A DNA stretch of 64,000 nucleotides, from assembly GCA_024710005.1 (NCBI GenBank), contig JANJVQ010000029.1, forward strand, positions 62,001 through 126,000, given 5' to 3'. Both the position numbers and the translations under genes were made by a program. The first letter of the stretch is position 1; the number at the start of each line of letters is the position of its first letter. Positions 35,364-44,989 of the stretch are shown in pieces. A model generated the notes under the pieces. That model was not told where the DNA came from and did no database searches. It was given only the letters and a program-made list of their open reading frames with translations. The stretch comes from Paludibacter sp. Lineage in GTDB: Bacteria; Bacteroidota; Bacteroidia; Bacteroidales; Paludibacteraceae.

Positions 35364-37184
35364 TTAAAAATCCGACAACCCATAAATACTTCCATCCGGA
35401 TTCTTTTCCGGTTGCCAGGTGCGGACATGAATCACCGGGGCAATGGAATCGGTCATATCAATCAGTAGAAACAGGTATCCGGTGTCGCCATAATTGGTTG
35501 AGAAATAATCCTGCTTAATCTGGATGCCAAATATCTCACTTCCTTTACCGGATTGACGAACGGTATTATCGGCAAAACGGATATTGATGAATTCATTGCT
35601 TTTGAAACAATGCTGCAGGTTACGCAAATACTGCTCTTTCGACATTCTGTTGTACCTGACAATCTGGTTGTTGCTGTACTGAAACTCCGCGCTTGGTTTT
35701 ACTTTCACTACACTTCCCGTGATGATAAGGGCATTATCCGAAAAGATATTTTCGATATAATCTAATCGTTTGAGTGCATACGCTGTTTTGTAGTTCTCCA
35801 TGAAATTGATTAACTCAACGCGTGTTTTCTCGCTCCAAAAGGTATTGGATGAAATATCATCTACCGATTGTTTAGATAACCCAAAGGTGATATTGGTGAT
35901 TTTATTCTTCTTGTTGAGGGTAAAAACGACATCTTCGACGAAAGTACGGTTGTTGTTCTGAAAAGAGAAGGACATCGGAACCGACCGGCACAATACGAAA
36001 TCACCGTGCTGAAAATACTTCACAGTACCGGTTCTGAGTATCTTAGCATTACCATATTGCATCAGTTTTTGAAAGATGTCATATCCTTCGGTTGTGAAAA
36101 GTGATTGAACGGCACCATAATTTTTAGAAGTTATGGCTTGTAAAACGTTTTTCAACACAACTTCTTTATCCTCCACATTGGACAATAATGTTAGTTTACC
36201 TGGATTCCTTTCTGCATGTTGTGTTTCTGAATGCACTGAAGGAGACTCACGAGATATACTTTCATTGTTTATAACAGTCGCTTTACCATTATTTTTCAAT
36301 GCAGTTAGATATGCATTTCGATAAGGTACTAATGGCAATTTCTGCATCACATCACGCAACTCCATATCGATTGCCGATTCGCCTTCGAAAGCATATTCAA
36401 TTTTCAACTTTAAATCGCCACCGGCACTTACGTTGGGTAATTCAGCCACACCGAGTCCATCTTTAGCACTATAGATGTTCGTCCAATCCTGACCTGACCA
36501 ATAGGAATAATCCATATTTCTCACCGGATGATTTTTATAATGGATATTCAGCAGGTATTCGTGGTAGGTATTTCTGTTTTCTGTTTTTTCGATGTTGACT
36601 GATATATTGGCAAAAATATCGTTGATTTGCACAGGCAACCACGTAAGTAATAACACTTCAGCACCATCTGATGCAGTCATTTTAACTTCTCCTGCTTCAG
36701 GGTGACTCCGCAACAAAGTCTGCGACCAGTAAAAATATCGCAGCGCATCAGCAATCTGACAGTTTCTGGCTGCCTGTTCGCCATTTTTAGCAAATTCAAT
36801 GATTTTTTGCTTTCTGGATTCAAAAACCTTGGCAATCTCATTTCTTTTGATGTACCTGAATACCTTTGCGTCGGGTTCGTGCTGAATAATAAATCGATTT
36901 GTATTGTGGAGGGTGGCGTTGGAATATGTTTTCAGCACATCATTCACCGTTTCGGTAAACTTCTGACCGGTTTCGGTTATTATCCGCTCAAAATTACTTT
37001 GAACCTGAGTAGAAATCTGACTAATGATATCAACTAATGCCTGTTGATCGGCTTCCCTTAGCGTGTTTCCTGTTCCTTCTCCCCAAATATAGGTATGTTG
37101 GTCCATCTTGATCTGATCAACAGTCTGGGCAGTGGAAACCCACGTACTTATCAAAACAAACAACAGTAAAATCCTGTTTCCCAT
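35364..37184 (-). CDS. Exported LPP20-like protein with C-terminal NTF2-like region
   Basis: A 606-residue protein with a signal peptide (MGNRILLLFVLISTWVSTAQ). The mature N-terminus has the LPP20-type sequence YIWGEGTGNTLREADQQALVDIISQIST, then a helical region with KIIEFAKNGEQAARNCQIADALRYFYWSQTLLR (TPR-like). The middle is beta-rich (an Ig/TolB-like region). Residues about 455-600 (FMENYKTAYALKRLDYIENIFSDNALIITG) look like an NTF2/SnoaL-like cone-shaped domain. First gene of an operon that continues into the PEGA-barrel protein. A -7 box (TAAATTTG, minus strand) is at 37205-37212. Function unknown. Confidence 0.65.
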   Translation of the reverse strand: MGNRILLLFVLISTWVSTAQTVDQIKMDQHTYIWGEGTGNTLREADQQALVDIISQISTQVQSNFERIITETGQKFTETVNDVLKTYSNATLHNTNRFIIQHEPDAKVFRYIKRNEIAKVFESRKQKIIEFAKNGEQAARNCQIADALRYFYWSQTLLRSHPEAGEVKMTASDGAEVLLLTWLPVQINDIFANISVNIEKTENRNTYHEYLLNIHYKNHPVRNMDYSYWSGQDWTNIYSAKDGLGVAELPNVSAGGDLKLKIEYAFEGESAIDMELRDVMQKLPLVPYRNAYLTALKNNGKATVINNESISRESPSVHSETQHAERNPGKLTLLSNVEDKEVVLKNVLQAITSKNYGAVQSLFTTEGYDIFQKLMQYGNAKILRTGTVKYFQHGDFVLCRSVPMSFSFQNNNRTFVEDVVFTLNKKNKITNITFGLSKQSVDDISSNTFWSEKTRVELINFMENYKTAYALKRLDYIENIFSDNALIITGSVVKVKPSAEFQYSNNQIVRYNRMSKEQYLRNLQHCFKSNEFINIRFADNTVRQSGKGSEIFGIQIKQDYFSTNYGDTGYLFLLIDMTDSIAPVIHVRTWQPEKNPDGSIYGLSDF

Positions 37185-37204
37185 AATATTATGTTTAATG
37201 CGTA

Positions 37205-37212
37205 CAAATTTA
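37205..37212 (-). promoter_or_regulatory. Bacteroidota -7 box for the 35364-33423 operon
   Basis: TAAATTTG on the minus strand matches TAnnTTTG, 20 nt before the start at 37184. Confidence 0.45.
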
Positions 37213-37318
37213 TTAAAATTTTCGAAAAACCAAGTAAGTATTATTATGATATTTTTACATTTAGAGTTACTTTTCTCTGCTTTCCGTTTTCCGCTTTCCG
37301 TTTTCCGCTAAAAAACCC

Positions 37319-37326
37319 TATCTTTG
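37319..37326 (+). promoter_or_regulatory. Bacteroidota -7 box for the S46 peptidase gene
   Basis: TATCTTTG, 40 nt before the start at 37367. It directly follows one copy of the GCTTTCCGTTTTCCGCT repeat (about 37279-37310). Confidence 0.5.
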
Positions 37327-37366
37327 TGTTTAATTATACCAATTTCATACAAACACCCATTTCAAT

Positions 37367-39490
37367 ATGAAGAAAATAATTTTCCTGATGCTGTCGCTGA
37401 CCATCTACACGGGCATCAAAGCGGATGAAGGCATGTGGATGTTGCCATTGATTGAAAAGCTGAACATACAAAAGATGCATAACATGGGTTGTGCGCTGAC
37501 AGCTGAGGAGATTTACAGCGAAGAAAGCATCAGTCTGAAAGATGCAGTAATTGTTTTTGGAGGCGGATGTACGGGTGTGGTTGTTTCCAATCAGGGACTC
37601 ATCTTTACCAACCACCATTGTGGATATGGCGCCATACAGGAACTGAGTTCTGTAGAGCACAATTATCTTAAAAATGGTTTTACCGCGAAGGAATTATCGG
37701 ACGAAATACCGGCTCCGGGATTAACGGTCAAGTTTCTGATCAGCATCACGGATGTAACCGACCGTATCATGTCGGTTTTAAAAGGTGTAAATGACTATAC
37801 AATTATCAAACAAAAGCAGGACTCAGTCATTAGAGTTGTCAAAGAAGAATTCAGCAAAGACAATGACTACTTAGTTGACGTGGAATCTTTCTACAGCGAC
37901 AACGAATTTTACGTTTTCGTGATGGAAGAGTTTAAGGATATCCGGCTGGCTTTCACACCACCTTCCTCTATTGGGAAATTTGGCGGAGATACCGACAACT
38001 GGATGTGGCCGAGACACACGGGAGATTTCTCTGTCTTTCGTGTTTATGCCGACTCAACAGGTAAACCGGCTGAATATGCCGAAAATAACATTCCTTATAT
38101 GCCGAAAAAGGTCATTCCGGTTTCGACAAAAGGATACAAATCCGGCGATTTCGCGATGATTCTGGGCAACCCGGGAAGCACCTCGCGTTACATCACTTCA
38201 TACGGACTCTACAATCGTACCGAAGCCACCAACCGGGCACGCATTGATGTCCGCGGTGAGAAACAAACGGTTTGGCGCTCGTTTATGAAAGAAAATGAAG
38301 CCATCAATATCGCTTATGCCGGTAAATACGCACGCAGTTCGAACTACTGGAAAAACAGTATCGGCATGAACAAAGCCATCCAAAAGCTGGGCATCATGGA
38401 GCGTAAAAAGGCTGCTGAACTTGATTTTGCAAAATGGGTGAATGAATCTCCTGAAAGAAAAACAACATACGGTCAGGTGCTGCCAGTGCTGGAAAGAAAC
38501 TATAAAGCAAGTTTTCCGACACGGCACGCGATGAGCTACCTGCGGGAAGCGCTTTTGACCGGCGTTGAGATGCCACGCATTGCAGGCGACCTGGAGAAAC
38601 TGCTGTCGCAAAATATTACAACGGACTCTATTCTGAAAAGTGCGAAAGAGAAATACGAAGACTATTATGCTGAAGTGGATGTGGCTACTTTTGCAGTCAT
38701 GCTGGAAACCTACAGAAAGTACGTGAGCAAAGCCTATCTTCCCGCTATCTATCGCGAGATTGACACGAAATTCAAAGGGGATTATACACGCTATGCGCAA
38801 TCAGTTTTTCAGAAATCAAGTTTCTCTGATTGGGAGAAATTCAGCAAAAAACTCAAAACAAAGAAAATCAATCTGAAAAACGATCCGGCACTGATTTATC
38901 TCCATGCGGTTGAAGATATGCTGAATAAACTGGACGACGACAACTACACGAAGAGCCGTGATTCCATCGATTATGCCACCCGCTTACTGGAAGCTGGATT
39001 GAAGGAAATCAACTTAGCTAAGGGAACGAAACGTTATCCGGATGCTAATTTCACCATGCGCATGACTTACGGCTCGATTGACGGATACAAACCGGCAGAT
39101 GCGGTAACATTCAATTATTACACGACCACCAAAGGTATTCTGGAGAAAGAAATTCCGGGAGACATGGAATTCGATGTGCCGGCTAAGCTCAAAGAGGCAA
39201 TCAATAACCGCGACTTCGGTATTTATGCTGATGATGAAACCGGCGAGTTAATCGTAAACTTCCTGAGCAACAACGACATTACCGGAGGAAACTCGGGCAG
39301 TCCGATTTTCAACGCCAATGGTGAACTCTTGGGGTTGGCTTTCGACGGTAACTGGGAAGCCATGAGTGGCGACATCGTTTTCGAACCGGAACTGCAACGC
39401 ACCATCAACGTGGATGTGCGCTACATGCTTTTCATCATGGATAAAGTCGGGGAAGCGGACAGGTTGCTGCGTGAGATAACAGTTCAATAG
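37367..39490 (+). CDS. S46 family dipeptidyl-peptidase, DPP7-like
   Basis: Releases dipeptides from the N-terminus of peptides in the periplasm of asaccharolytic Bacteroidota. Length 707 with signal peptide (MKKIIFLMLSLTIYTGIKAD), typical of S46. Triad regions: His in LIFTNHHCGYGAIQ (about 79-91), Asp in IGKFGGDTDNWMWPRHTGDFSV, Ser in TGGNSGSPIFNANGEL. Eighteen residues after the catalytic Ser the residue is Gly (LAFDGNWEAMSGD). In S46 enzymes this site decides P1 preference: Gly fits DPP7-type (hydrophobic P1), Arg would indicate DPP11 (acidic P1). It is monocistronic and faces a convergent barrel-protein gene across a folding repeat. Confidence 0.93.
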   Translation: MKKIIFLMLSLTIYTGIKADEGMWMLPLIEKLNIQKMHNMGCALTAEEIYSEESISLKDAVIVFGGGCTGVVVSNQGLIFTNHHCGYGAIQELSSVEHNYLKNGFTAKELSDEIPAPGLTVKFLISITDVTDRIMSVLKGVNDYTIIKQKQDSVIRVVKEEFSKDNDYLVDVESFYSDNEFYVFVMEEFKDIRLAFTPPSSIGKFGGDTDNWMWPRHTGDFSVFRVYADSTGKPAEYAENNIPYMPKKVIPVSTKGYKSGDFAMILGNPGSTSRYITSYGLYNRTEATNRARIDVRGEKQTVWRSFMKENEAINIAYAGKYARSSNYWKNSIGMNKAIQKLGIMERKKAAELDFAKWVNESPERKTTYGQVLPVLERNYKASFPTRHAMSYLREALLTGVEMPRIAGDLEKLLSQNITTDSILKSAKEKYEDYYAEVDVATFAVMLETYRKYVSKAYLPAIYREIDTKFKGDYTRYAQSVFQKSSFSDWEKFSKKLKTKKINLKNDPALIYLHAVEDMLNKLDDDNYTKSRDSIDYATRLLEAGLKEINLAKGTKRYPDANFTMRMTYGSIDGYKPADAVTFNYYTTTKGILEKEIPGDMEFDVPAKLKEAINNRDFGIYADDETGELIVNFLSNNDITGGNSGSPIFNANGELLGLAFDGNWEAMSGDIVFEPELQRTINVDVRYMLFIMDKVGEADRLLREITVQ

Positions 39491-39595
39491 CTAAAAGCGG
39501 AAAACGGAAAACGGAAAGCTAATTGTTATTCAGGCATTAATAGTTATTCACTATCCATTTTCTGCTTTCCGCTTTCCGCTCTCCGCTCTCCGCTT
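39491..39595. repeat. Folding repeat between convergent genes
   Basis: AAGCGGAAAACGGAAAACGGAAAGC at the left and GCTTTCCGCTTTCCGCTCTCCGC at the right can pair into a long imperfect hairpin. It lies exactly between the convergent S46 peptidase and barrel-protein stop codons and could end transcription from both sides. Its units belong to the GCGGAAA family dispersed through the window. Confidence 0.55.
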
Positions 39596-41365
39596 TTAAA
39601 AGGACACCGCTCCTCCTAACATGAAGTTGATGCCCTGCACTTCGTAACCATAGAACTGCTGATATTTGCTATTCAGCAGGTTGTTAAGTTTCGCGAATGC
39701 CGATAAAGTCCGGTTGAACGTATAGGTTGCACCCAGGTTCACATCTACTTTTGGATCCATCTTGAAGGGTTTGTTGCCCAGTTTAGCATATCTTTCGCCT
39801 TCGTAGAACAACTGGGCAGATGCGGTCAGGTTTTTATTGATCCTGACATCTGCACTAACATCAGCTTCGAGTTTAGGTTTCATCCATGCATGCAATTGCG
39901 TTTTTACATCCCAGGAATTATAAACACCCTTCAACTGGATGTTAACAGTGTTTTTAAAGTTGTAATTTGCCCTTACTCCTATTCTAAACAACCCGGCATC
40001 ACTATATACGGCATTGAAACGATTAGTAAACAAATAGGTCTGGTCACTAAAAACACCTATTTTTAAATAGCCCTTGTTTTCATAAAAATACTGATCAACA
40101 ATATACCTGTAATCCATAAAGGCATCCAGCAACAGGTTGTGCAACGGTTTCAGTTTAAAACCGAAATAGGTATTAATTGGCGTATAGGTATCTTTTACAC
40201 GCAGATCTGAGAATACATAAGGATTTTCCTCATAAATACTACTGAGTGTAGAAAGACTGAAATCGCCGGTGATACCACCGTAAACCGACAGCACTTTCGG
40301 CAATACCCGCCATTCGGCAGTTATATCGGGGGTCGGATTAAAGGGTCTGCCATGGATAAAAGAAAAGGCAGTTTTCACGCCGGCACGCAGAAACCAGTTA
40401 TCCCGTTCCATCAGGAAATAAGGATTCATGGAAAACACCGCGTAATAATCCCAGAAGTTTATCTTTGCGGTATCAGCTTCCTGATAAAACAAATTTGATA
40501 ATTCGAAGTCCATCCCGAACCTGTTTTCTCCAAGGGGATTACTGAAACCATATTTCATTTTCAGGATGCTCTCCTGTAAACCATTGTCCGACCGAAACAC
40601 ATCAAAAGCCATTTCAGCATTGTATTTTTTACCGGTGGCATTAGGCAGCGAACGGATACCCACATGCGCGTTGTAGCGCCAAAGCATATCGAAAAGCGGA
40701 CTGTTTGCCAGTTCGTCTAGTTTTACTGTTTGTGCTGAACGCGTAATCCGTTCTAAGTTCTGCTCTTTGTAATCAGGCTGTGATACGGGGAATGTAGAAG
40801 AAAAAGTTTTCAAATTCAGGGTATCACCATTTAATCCATAAAAGTTATTCCCGTAATAATTGAAATACTGATGCGAAAATCCCAGTCCGGCATACAAATC
40901 ATAACTGTTGAAATAGTGATTGTAACCCAGTTTAGCCTGACTGAAAGCATGTTTCTTTTCTCCAAAAGTACCCGTATGTTTCAGCAACAGGTCGAGCCTG
41001 TTTTTATCATTTTTGATAACCGGCAGAGCGATGTCACCCAGGGTGTTCCAATAATTACCGGCACCGAGGCGGATGAAGGCTTCATTCGATTCCTTTCTGC
41101 GCTGATGCAACACTTCTTCAGCAGAAAGCGTAACAATATTCTTTTCAAAAGGAAGCGGCTGATAGATTTCAGAATAGTCAACCCGTTCCTTGGTTGTATT
41201 CACCTGAAAGACTTCAGGAAGCGTGGTAATCTTACCGGCATCCTGTATAACAGGCTGAAATTCTCTTTCTATGGTTACGTTTCTGTCGGTTTGTTCCTGT
41301 GCAACAAGGGTGTTTAGCACTAAAACAGCAAACAGGATGGTCAGATATTTTTGAATGGTTGTCAT
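39596..41365 (-). CDS. TonB-receptor-like outer-membrane barrel protein (plug not evident)
   Basis: A 589-residue exported protein (signal peptide MTTIQKYLTILFAVLVLNTLVAQ). After an N-terminal segment with VTIEREFQPVIQDAGKITTLPEV, the rest consists of alternating hydrophobic strands ending in VQGINFMLGGAVSF, an aromatic C-terminus. LRLGAGNYWNTLGDI and the ASAFAKLNNLLNSKYQQFYGYEV segment resemble the end of TonB-dependent receptors, but no TonB box or plug domain is seen. It starts 42 nt after the stop of the 1009-residue TPR gene and is on the same strand, so the pair may form an outer-membrane complex. Confidence 0.75.
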   Translation of the reverse strand: MTTIQKYLTILFAVLVLNTLVAQEQTDRNVTIEREFQPVIQDAGKITTLPEVFQVNTTKERVDYSEIYQPLPFEKNIVTLSAEEVLHQRRKESNEAFIRLGAGNYWNTLGDIALPVIKNDKNRLDLLLKHTGTFGEKKHAFSQAKLGYNHYFNSYDLYAGLGFSHQYFNYYGNNFYGLNGDTLNLKTFSSTFPVSQPDYKEQNLERITRSAQTVKLDELANSPLFDMLWRYNAHVGIRSLPNATGKKYNAEMAFDVFRSDNGLQESILKMKYGFSNPLGENRFGMDFELSNLFYQEADTAKINFWDYYAVFSMNPYFLMERDNWFLRAGVKTAFSFIHGRPFNPTPDITAEWRVLPKVLSVYGGITGDFSLSTLSSIYEENPYVFSDLRVKDTYTPINTYFGFKLKPLHNLLLDAFMDYRYIVDQYFYENKGYLKIGVFSDQTYLFTNRFNAVYSDAGLFRIGVRANYNFKNTVNIQLKGVYNSWDVKTQLHAWMKPKLEADVSADVRINKNLTASAQLFYEGERYAKLGNKPFKMDPKVDVNLGATYTFNRTLSAFAKLNNLLNSKYQQFYGYEVQGINFMLGGAVSF

Positions 41366-41407
41366 ATTTCGTTTGGCTTTTAGTTGAACCGAAAAAGGAC
41401 TGTCGGA

Positions 41408-44400
41408 TTAATTGATAACTTTTGATTTCTCTCGTTTAGATATGGCGCTCAGGCGCGTACTAATCATTTCCTGAATATCGTCGTTGGTCTTGTAGTTCCG
41501 CTGCAAACTCAACAGGTATTGTTTGGCCTGAAAGTCATTTTTTTGAGCAATGTATATATCGGACAACAACACAAACCCGCGAGCCAGCCAATACTGAAAG
41601 GGTGTATTCTTCTGGGCGAAATCAAGCACTTCTTTTTCCGCCGTAGCCAGACTTCCCTGCTGATAATAAACAAATGCCAACAGATATTTCGACTCTGCCC
41701 CAACGGCTGTACGGGTATCTTTCGATAGCATTTTCAAATCTTCCAAAGCCAGATTCGACTGGTTGGTCTCGATATATGCCTTGGCCCGGTTGTATTTTGC
41801 TTCATTCAGGATATCCGTGTTCGATTTGGGATCCGCGACGATTTCGTTTACTATATTTATGGTACGCTGGTAATTATTTAGCTGATAACTACAACGTAAA
41901 ATTCCCAATCGCGCGATATTCTTTTTCTCAGAAGACTGTGCAATCTTCTCGAATCGTTCGAAAAAGCCGAGTGATGCCTCATAATTCTTTTGATCATAAG
42001 TGATTTCTGCTGAACGCATCAGCGCTTCTTCGATATACTGATTTCCTTGAATCTTTAGCAATTGCTGATACTCAGTCAGCGCCGATGCAAAGTCTTTTGA
42101 ACGGTAATAACTGTCGGCAAGATAGTACTGAGCGCTGGTACAATACCTACCACCACTGCAATAGTTTTTCAGATACATATTGAAACCATTGATTGCCTGC
42201 GGATAAGAGCCATTCATATATTGCTTTTCAGCGGCGATATAACTGATGGAGTCTTCGTGGCTTACACTGATGCCCGACACTTTCATGTCGAGGGTACGGG
42301 CATAAGCCAGGTAAGTCGGGACGTCATTCAGTTCGATGTAGATGCCCTCCAGACTTTGCAACGCGGTGAAAGCCTCAACCGAACCCGGATAATTTGAGAT
42401 AACCGATTTATAGGCAGATATCGCTTCAGTGGATTTTTCCTGATTCTGGTAAATCATACCGATTTCGAGGGCGGCAACACGGGCAACCTGTGTATTGGGC
42501 AACAGCACCAACAGGCGACGATAGGTACTCAGGGCTTCATTTTCATTCCCAAGCATGATGTAAGCCCGTCCGATTTCATACAGCGCGTCATCCACATATT
42601 CTGAATTCGGGTAGGTATCGACCAAATCATTCAGCCGGGAAATTTTAGTTGTATATTTCTTTTGCAATCCGGCCACATATCCACTTTGGAACAACGCGTA
42701 ATCTCCGGTATTCGGACTCAGGTTGGTCGACCGGGCATAGAATATCTCGGCATTGCGAAAATCCCTTTCATAATAATAGCAATCACCGATGCGGTTCAGG
42801 GCATCCGCAAAAATGTCAGAAGTTTTATTCCGCTCCAGGTTGGTGTATTGCGTGAAGAAGTCTTTGGCCAACGAAAAACGTTGTTGTGAGAAATAGGCAT
42901 AACCCATGCTGTAATGTGCCGCCACGTAATTTTTACTATTTCTCACGTTGGAAGTATTGAAATAGGTCTTTAAGTCGTTGATGCTGTTATCGTGCATACC
43001 TAAGCGGTAATAACTCTCGGAGCGCCAGTAATAACTTTCAGCCACATAACTTCCTACAGGCAGCGTCTGAATCGAAAGCGTGAAATAATCCACAGCCTTG
43101 TTGAAATTCTGCTGCGCGAAAGCTTCGGTACCCAATTGATACAAGATATACTGTTTCGCTTCCAGGATTTTATCGTTGGGTTGCGCGATACGCTGAATCG
43201 ACTGATAAGCCACTTCGTAATTGTTGGTCGACATATATTCGAGCGCCAGGTAACTTTTCACCTTATTAGCTTCCCTGGAATTCGGGAATTCATTCAGGAA
43301 CTGTTCGAAAGCGCTGATTGATTCCCCGAAAGCAGCTGTTGTTTCGTAAGTTGTCAACGCGTAGTTCAGCAAGGCTTCTTCGCGCACCTGTTTGTTGAAA
43401 TTCGTACGCAAGGCAGCCTCGAACGCTAAGCGGGCATTGACTTTATCCTTGATTTTCACAAAAGCATTACCCATGTGGAGATAAGCGTTTTCCGTCATTT
43501 CATCCACTTCGGTGGTAACGCGCTGCAAATACGGAATCGCGGAGTTGAACCTGTTGGTACGGATATGTGCAATACCAAGGATATACAGATCTTTTCGTAA
43601 CACCTGTTGCGAAAGACTTTCATACCTTTTCAGGTAAGCAATTGCATCTTCAAAATTATTGGCGACATAAGCCACTTCCCCTTTGATACGATAAATTTCG
43701 GCATTGTCGGGATGGTTGGGATAATTGGTCATGATAAAATCACCCCTTTTATTCATTTCATTCAGATCACCTAAATGATAGTAAATCTGAAACAGATAGT
43801 AAGCTACTTTTTCTTTGTATCGTTCACTATTTTCCAGTCCCAGGAAATCGGGCAAAGCCGCGTTGTAATTATGCAGGGTATATTCGGCGTAGGCATAATA
43901 ATAGGTCGCTGCCTCCTTGTAATCCGAGTCCTTTTGTTTTAAGTCTTTGAAAATATCGAGCGCCTGATGAAAAGCGCCGGTTTCGAGGAGCGCATATCCT
44001 TTACAAAACAAAAAAACGATTAGTTCCCGCTGTCCGAAACGATTCGGGTTCACCTGATTAAAATAATCCAGTGCCGCCACATAATTCTTTTCTTCGTATA
44101 ACAGCGTACCGAGCATGCTATTCACCTTATCGAGGAAAGTCGTATACGGATGTTTCTTCAGGAAATTCTGAATCAGCATGAACGCGTTTTCCTGCCTGAG
44201 TTCGTAAGCATTGGCTACCATATAATATTCAGCCTCATGTCGCTGACCCGCCTGTATATTTTCAGCCGAATTGAGAAAAGACTCAAAACTCCGGTAAGAA
44301 GCTACATATTTTCGCTGGTCGTACAATTCCCGGCCTTGTTTAAACAGTAAATCGGAATTTGTAAAAACCAAAGTCTGTTGGGCATAGCCAACAGAAAATC

Positions 44401-44437
44401 CGCAAACAAGGAGCATGGATAATAAAAAATTCTTCAT
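41408..44437 (-). CDS. Exported large TPR-repeat protein
   Basis: 1009 residues with a signal peptide (MKNFLLSMLLVCGFSVGYAQ). Practically the whole mature protein is made of tetratricopeptide repeats, e.g. YKEAATYYYAYAEYTLHNYNAALPDF, AETYYWRSESYYRLGMHDNSI and ALTEYQQLLKIQ, with the W/G/A/Y/P spacing of the family. TPR superhelices act as protein-binding scaffolds. The gene precedes the barrel protein in the same operon (42-nt gap), which suggests that it binds that protein or its cargo in the periplasm. Bacteroidales often pair such a TPR protein with this type of barrel. Confidence 0.85.
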   Translation of the reverse strand: MKNFLLSMLLVCGFSVGYAQQTLVFTNSDLLFKQGRELYDQRKYVASYRSFESFLNSAENIQAGQRHEAEYYMVANAYELRQENAFMLIQNFLKKHPYTTFLDKVNSMLGTLLYEEKNYVAALDYFNQVNPNRFGQRELIVFLFCKGYALLETGAFHQALDIFKDLKQKDSDYKEAATYYYAYAEYTLHNYNAALPDFLGLENSERYKEKVAYYLFQIYYHLGDLNEMNKRGDFIMTNYPNHPDNAEIYRIKGEVAYVANNFEDAIAYLKRYESLSQQVLRKDLYILGIAHIRTNRFNSAIPYLQRVTTEVDEMTENAYLHMGNAFVKIKDKVNARLAFEAALRTNFNKQVREEALLNYALTTYETTAAFGESISAFEQFLNEFPNSREANKVKSYLALEYMSTNNYEVAYQSIQRIAQPNDKILEAKQYILYQLGTEAFAQQNFNKAVDYFTLSIQTLPVGSYVAESYYWRSESYYRLGMHDNSINDLKTYFNTSNVRNSKNYVAAHYSMGYAYFSQQRFSLAKDFFTQYTNLERNKTSDIFADALNRIGDCYYYERDFRNAEIFYARSTNLSPNTGDYALFQSGYVAGLQKKYTTKISRLNDLVDTYPNSEYVDDALYEIGRAYIMLGNENEALSTYRRLLVLLPNTQVARVAALEIGMIYQNQEKSTEAISAYKSVISNYPGSVEAFTALQSLEGIYIELNDVPTYLAYARTLDMKVSGISVSHEDSISYIAAEKQYMNGSYPQAINGFNMYLKNYCSGGRYCTSAQYYLADSYYRSKDFASALTEYQQLLKIQGNQYIEEALMRSAEITYDQKNYEASLGFFERFEKIAQSSEKKNIARLGILRCSYQLNNYQRTINIVNEIVADPKSNTDILNEAKYNRAKAYIETNQSNLALEDLKMLSKDTRTAVGAESKYLLAFVYYQQGSLATAEKEVLDFAQKNTPFQYWLARGFVLLSDIYIAQKNDFQAKQYLLSLQRNYKTNDDIQEMISTRLSAISKREKSKVIN

Positions 44438-44464
44438 ACGCGTATCTTTTATCTTGTCATTGTA

Positions 44465-44989
44465 TCATATTCTTTTATATTCAGCCTTTAATCTTGTCAC
44501 AGCCCGCTGCATGGATAAAAACCCGAAGTTACTGACATCGACCTCATGAAGTGGCACAAAAAAACAGTCGGCCACATCATCGGCCGGCACCGGATTTACC
44601 TCCCCCACTTCAAAAAGAAAGAATATATCGAGCGTGGGCAAGGTCCAACCGCTGTAGGTATATTCATTCGGTTCAGTAAAAAGACAAGTTCCTGCATCAA
44701 CTTTCATGCCTAACTCTTCCTGAATTTCCCGGACAACTGCCTGTTCGGCCGTTTCATAGTCATCGACAAACCCGCCCGGCAGGTCCCATTTCCCTTTTGA
44801 AGGTTCATTACCCCGCACACAAACCAACAGTTCGCCCTTCGGATTAAGAATAAAGGCTCCGACTGCTGCTGAGGGGTTGACATACATGATGAAACCGCAA
44901 CGGTTACAACGTTTCGACTTCACGTTGTGCTGCACAAAATCATCAGATCCACATACCGGACAGAATCGGAACAAACGGTCAAATTTCAT
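44465..44989 (-). CDS. NUDIX hydrolase with N-terminal zinc ribbon
   Basis: 174 residues. An N-terminal zinc ribbon has FCPVCGSDDF and CNRCGF (two CxxC pairs). The Nudix box GGFVDDYETAEQAVVREIQEELGM (about 75-98) is complete: G-x5-E-x7-RE-x2-EE-x-G. Hydrolyses nucleoside diphosphate-linked substrates; the zinc-ribbon type resembles NADH pyrophosphatase-like or ADP-ribose enzymes, but the substrate is not determined. It starts upstream of the large TPR gene with a 27-nt gap, so co-transcription is possible. Confidence 0.9.
   Translation of the reverse strand: MKFDRLFRFCPVCGSDDFVQHNVKSKRCNRCGFIMYVNPSAAVGAFILNPKGELLVCVRGNEPSKGKWDLPGGFVDDYETAEQAVVREIQEELGMKVDAGTCLFTEPNEYTYSGWTLPTLDIFFLFEVGEVNPVPADDVADCFFVPLHEVDVSNFGFLSMQRAVTRLKAEYKRI

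Noticed and set aside
38198-38800. 200-residue minus-strand ORF
   Set aside because: Antisense shadow of the S46 peptidase, whose motifs are intact.
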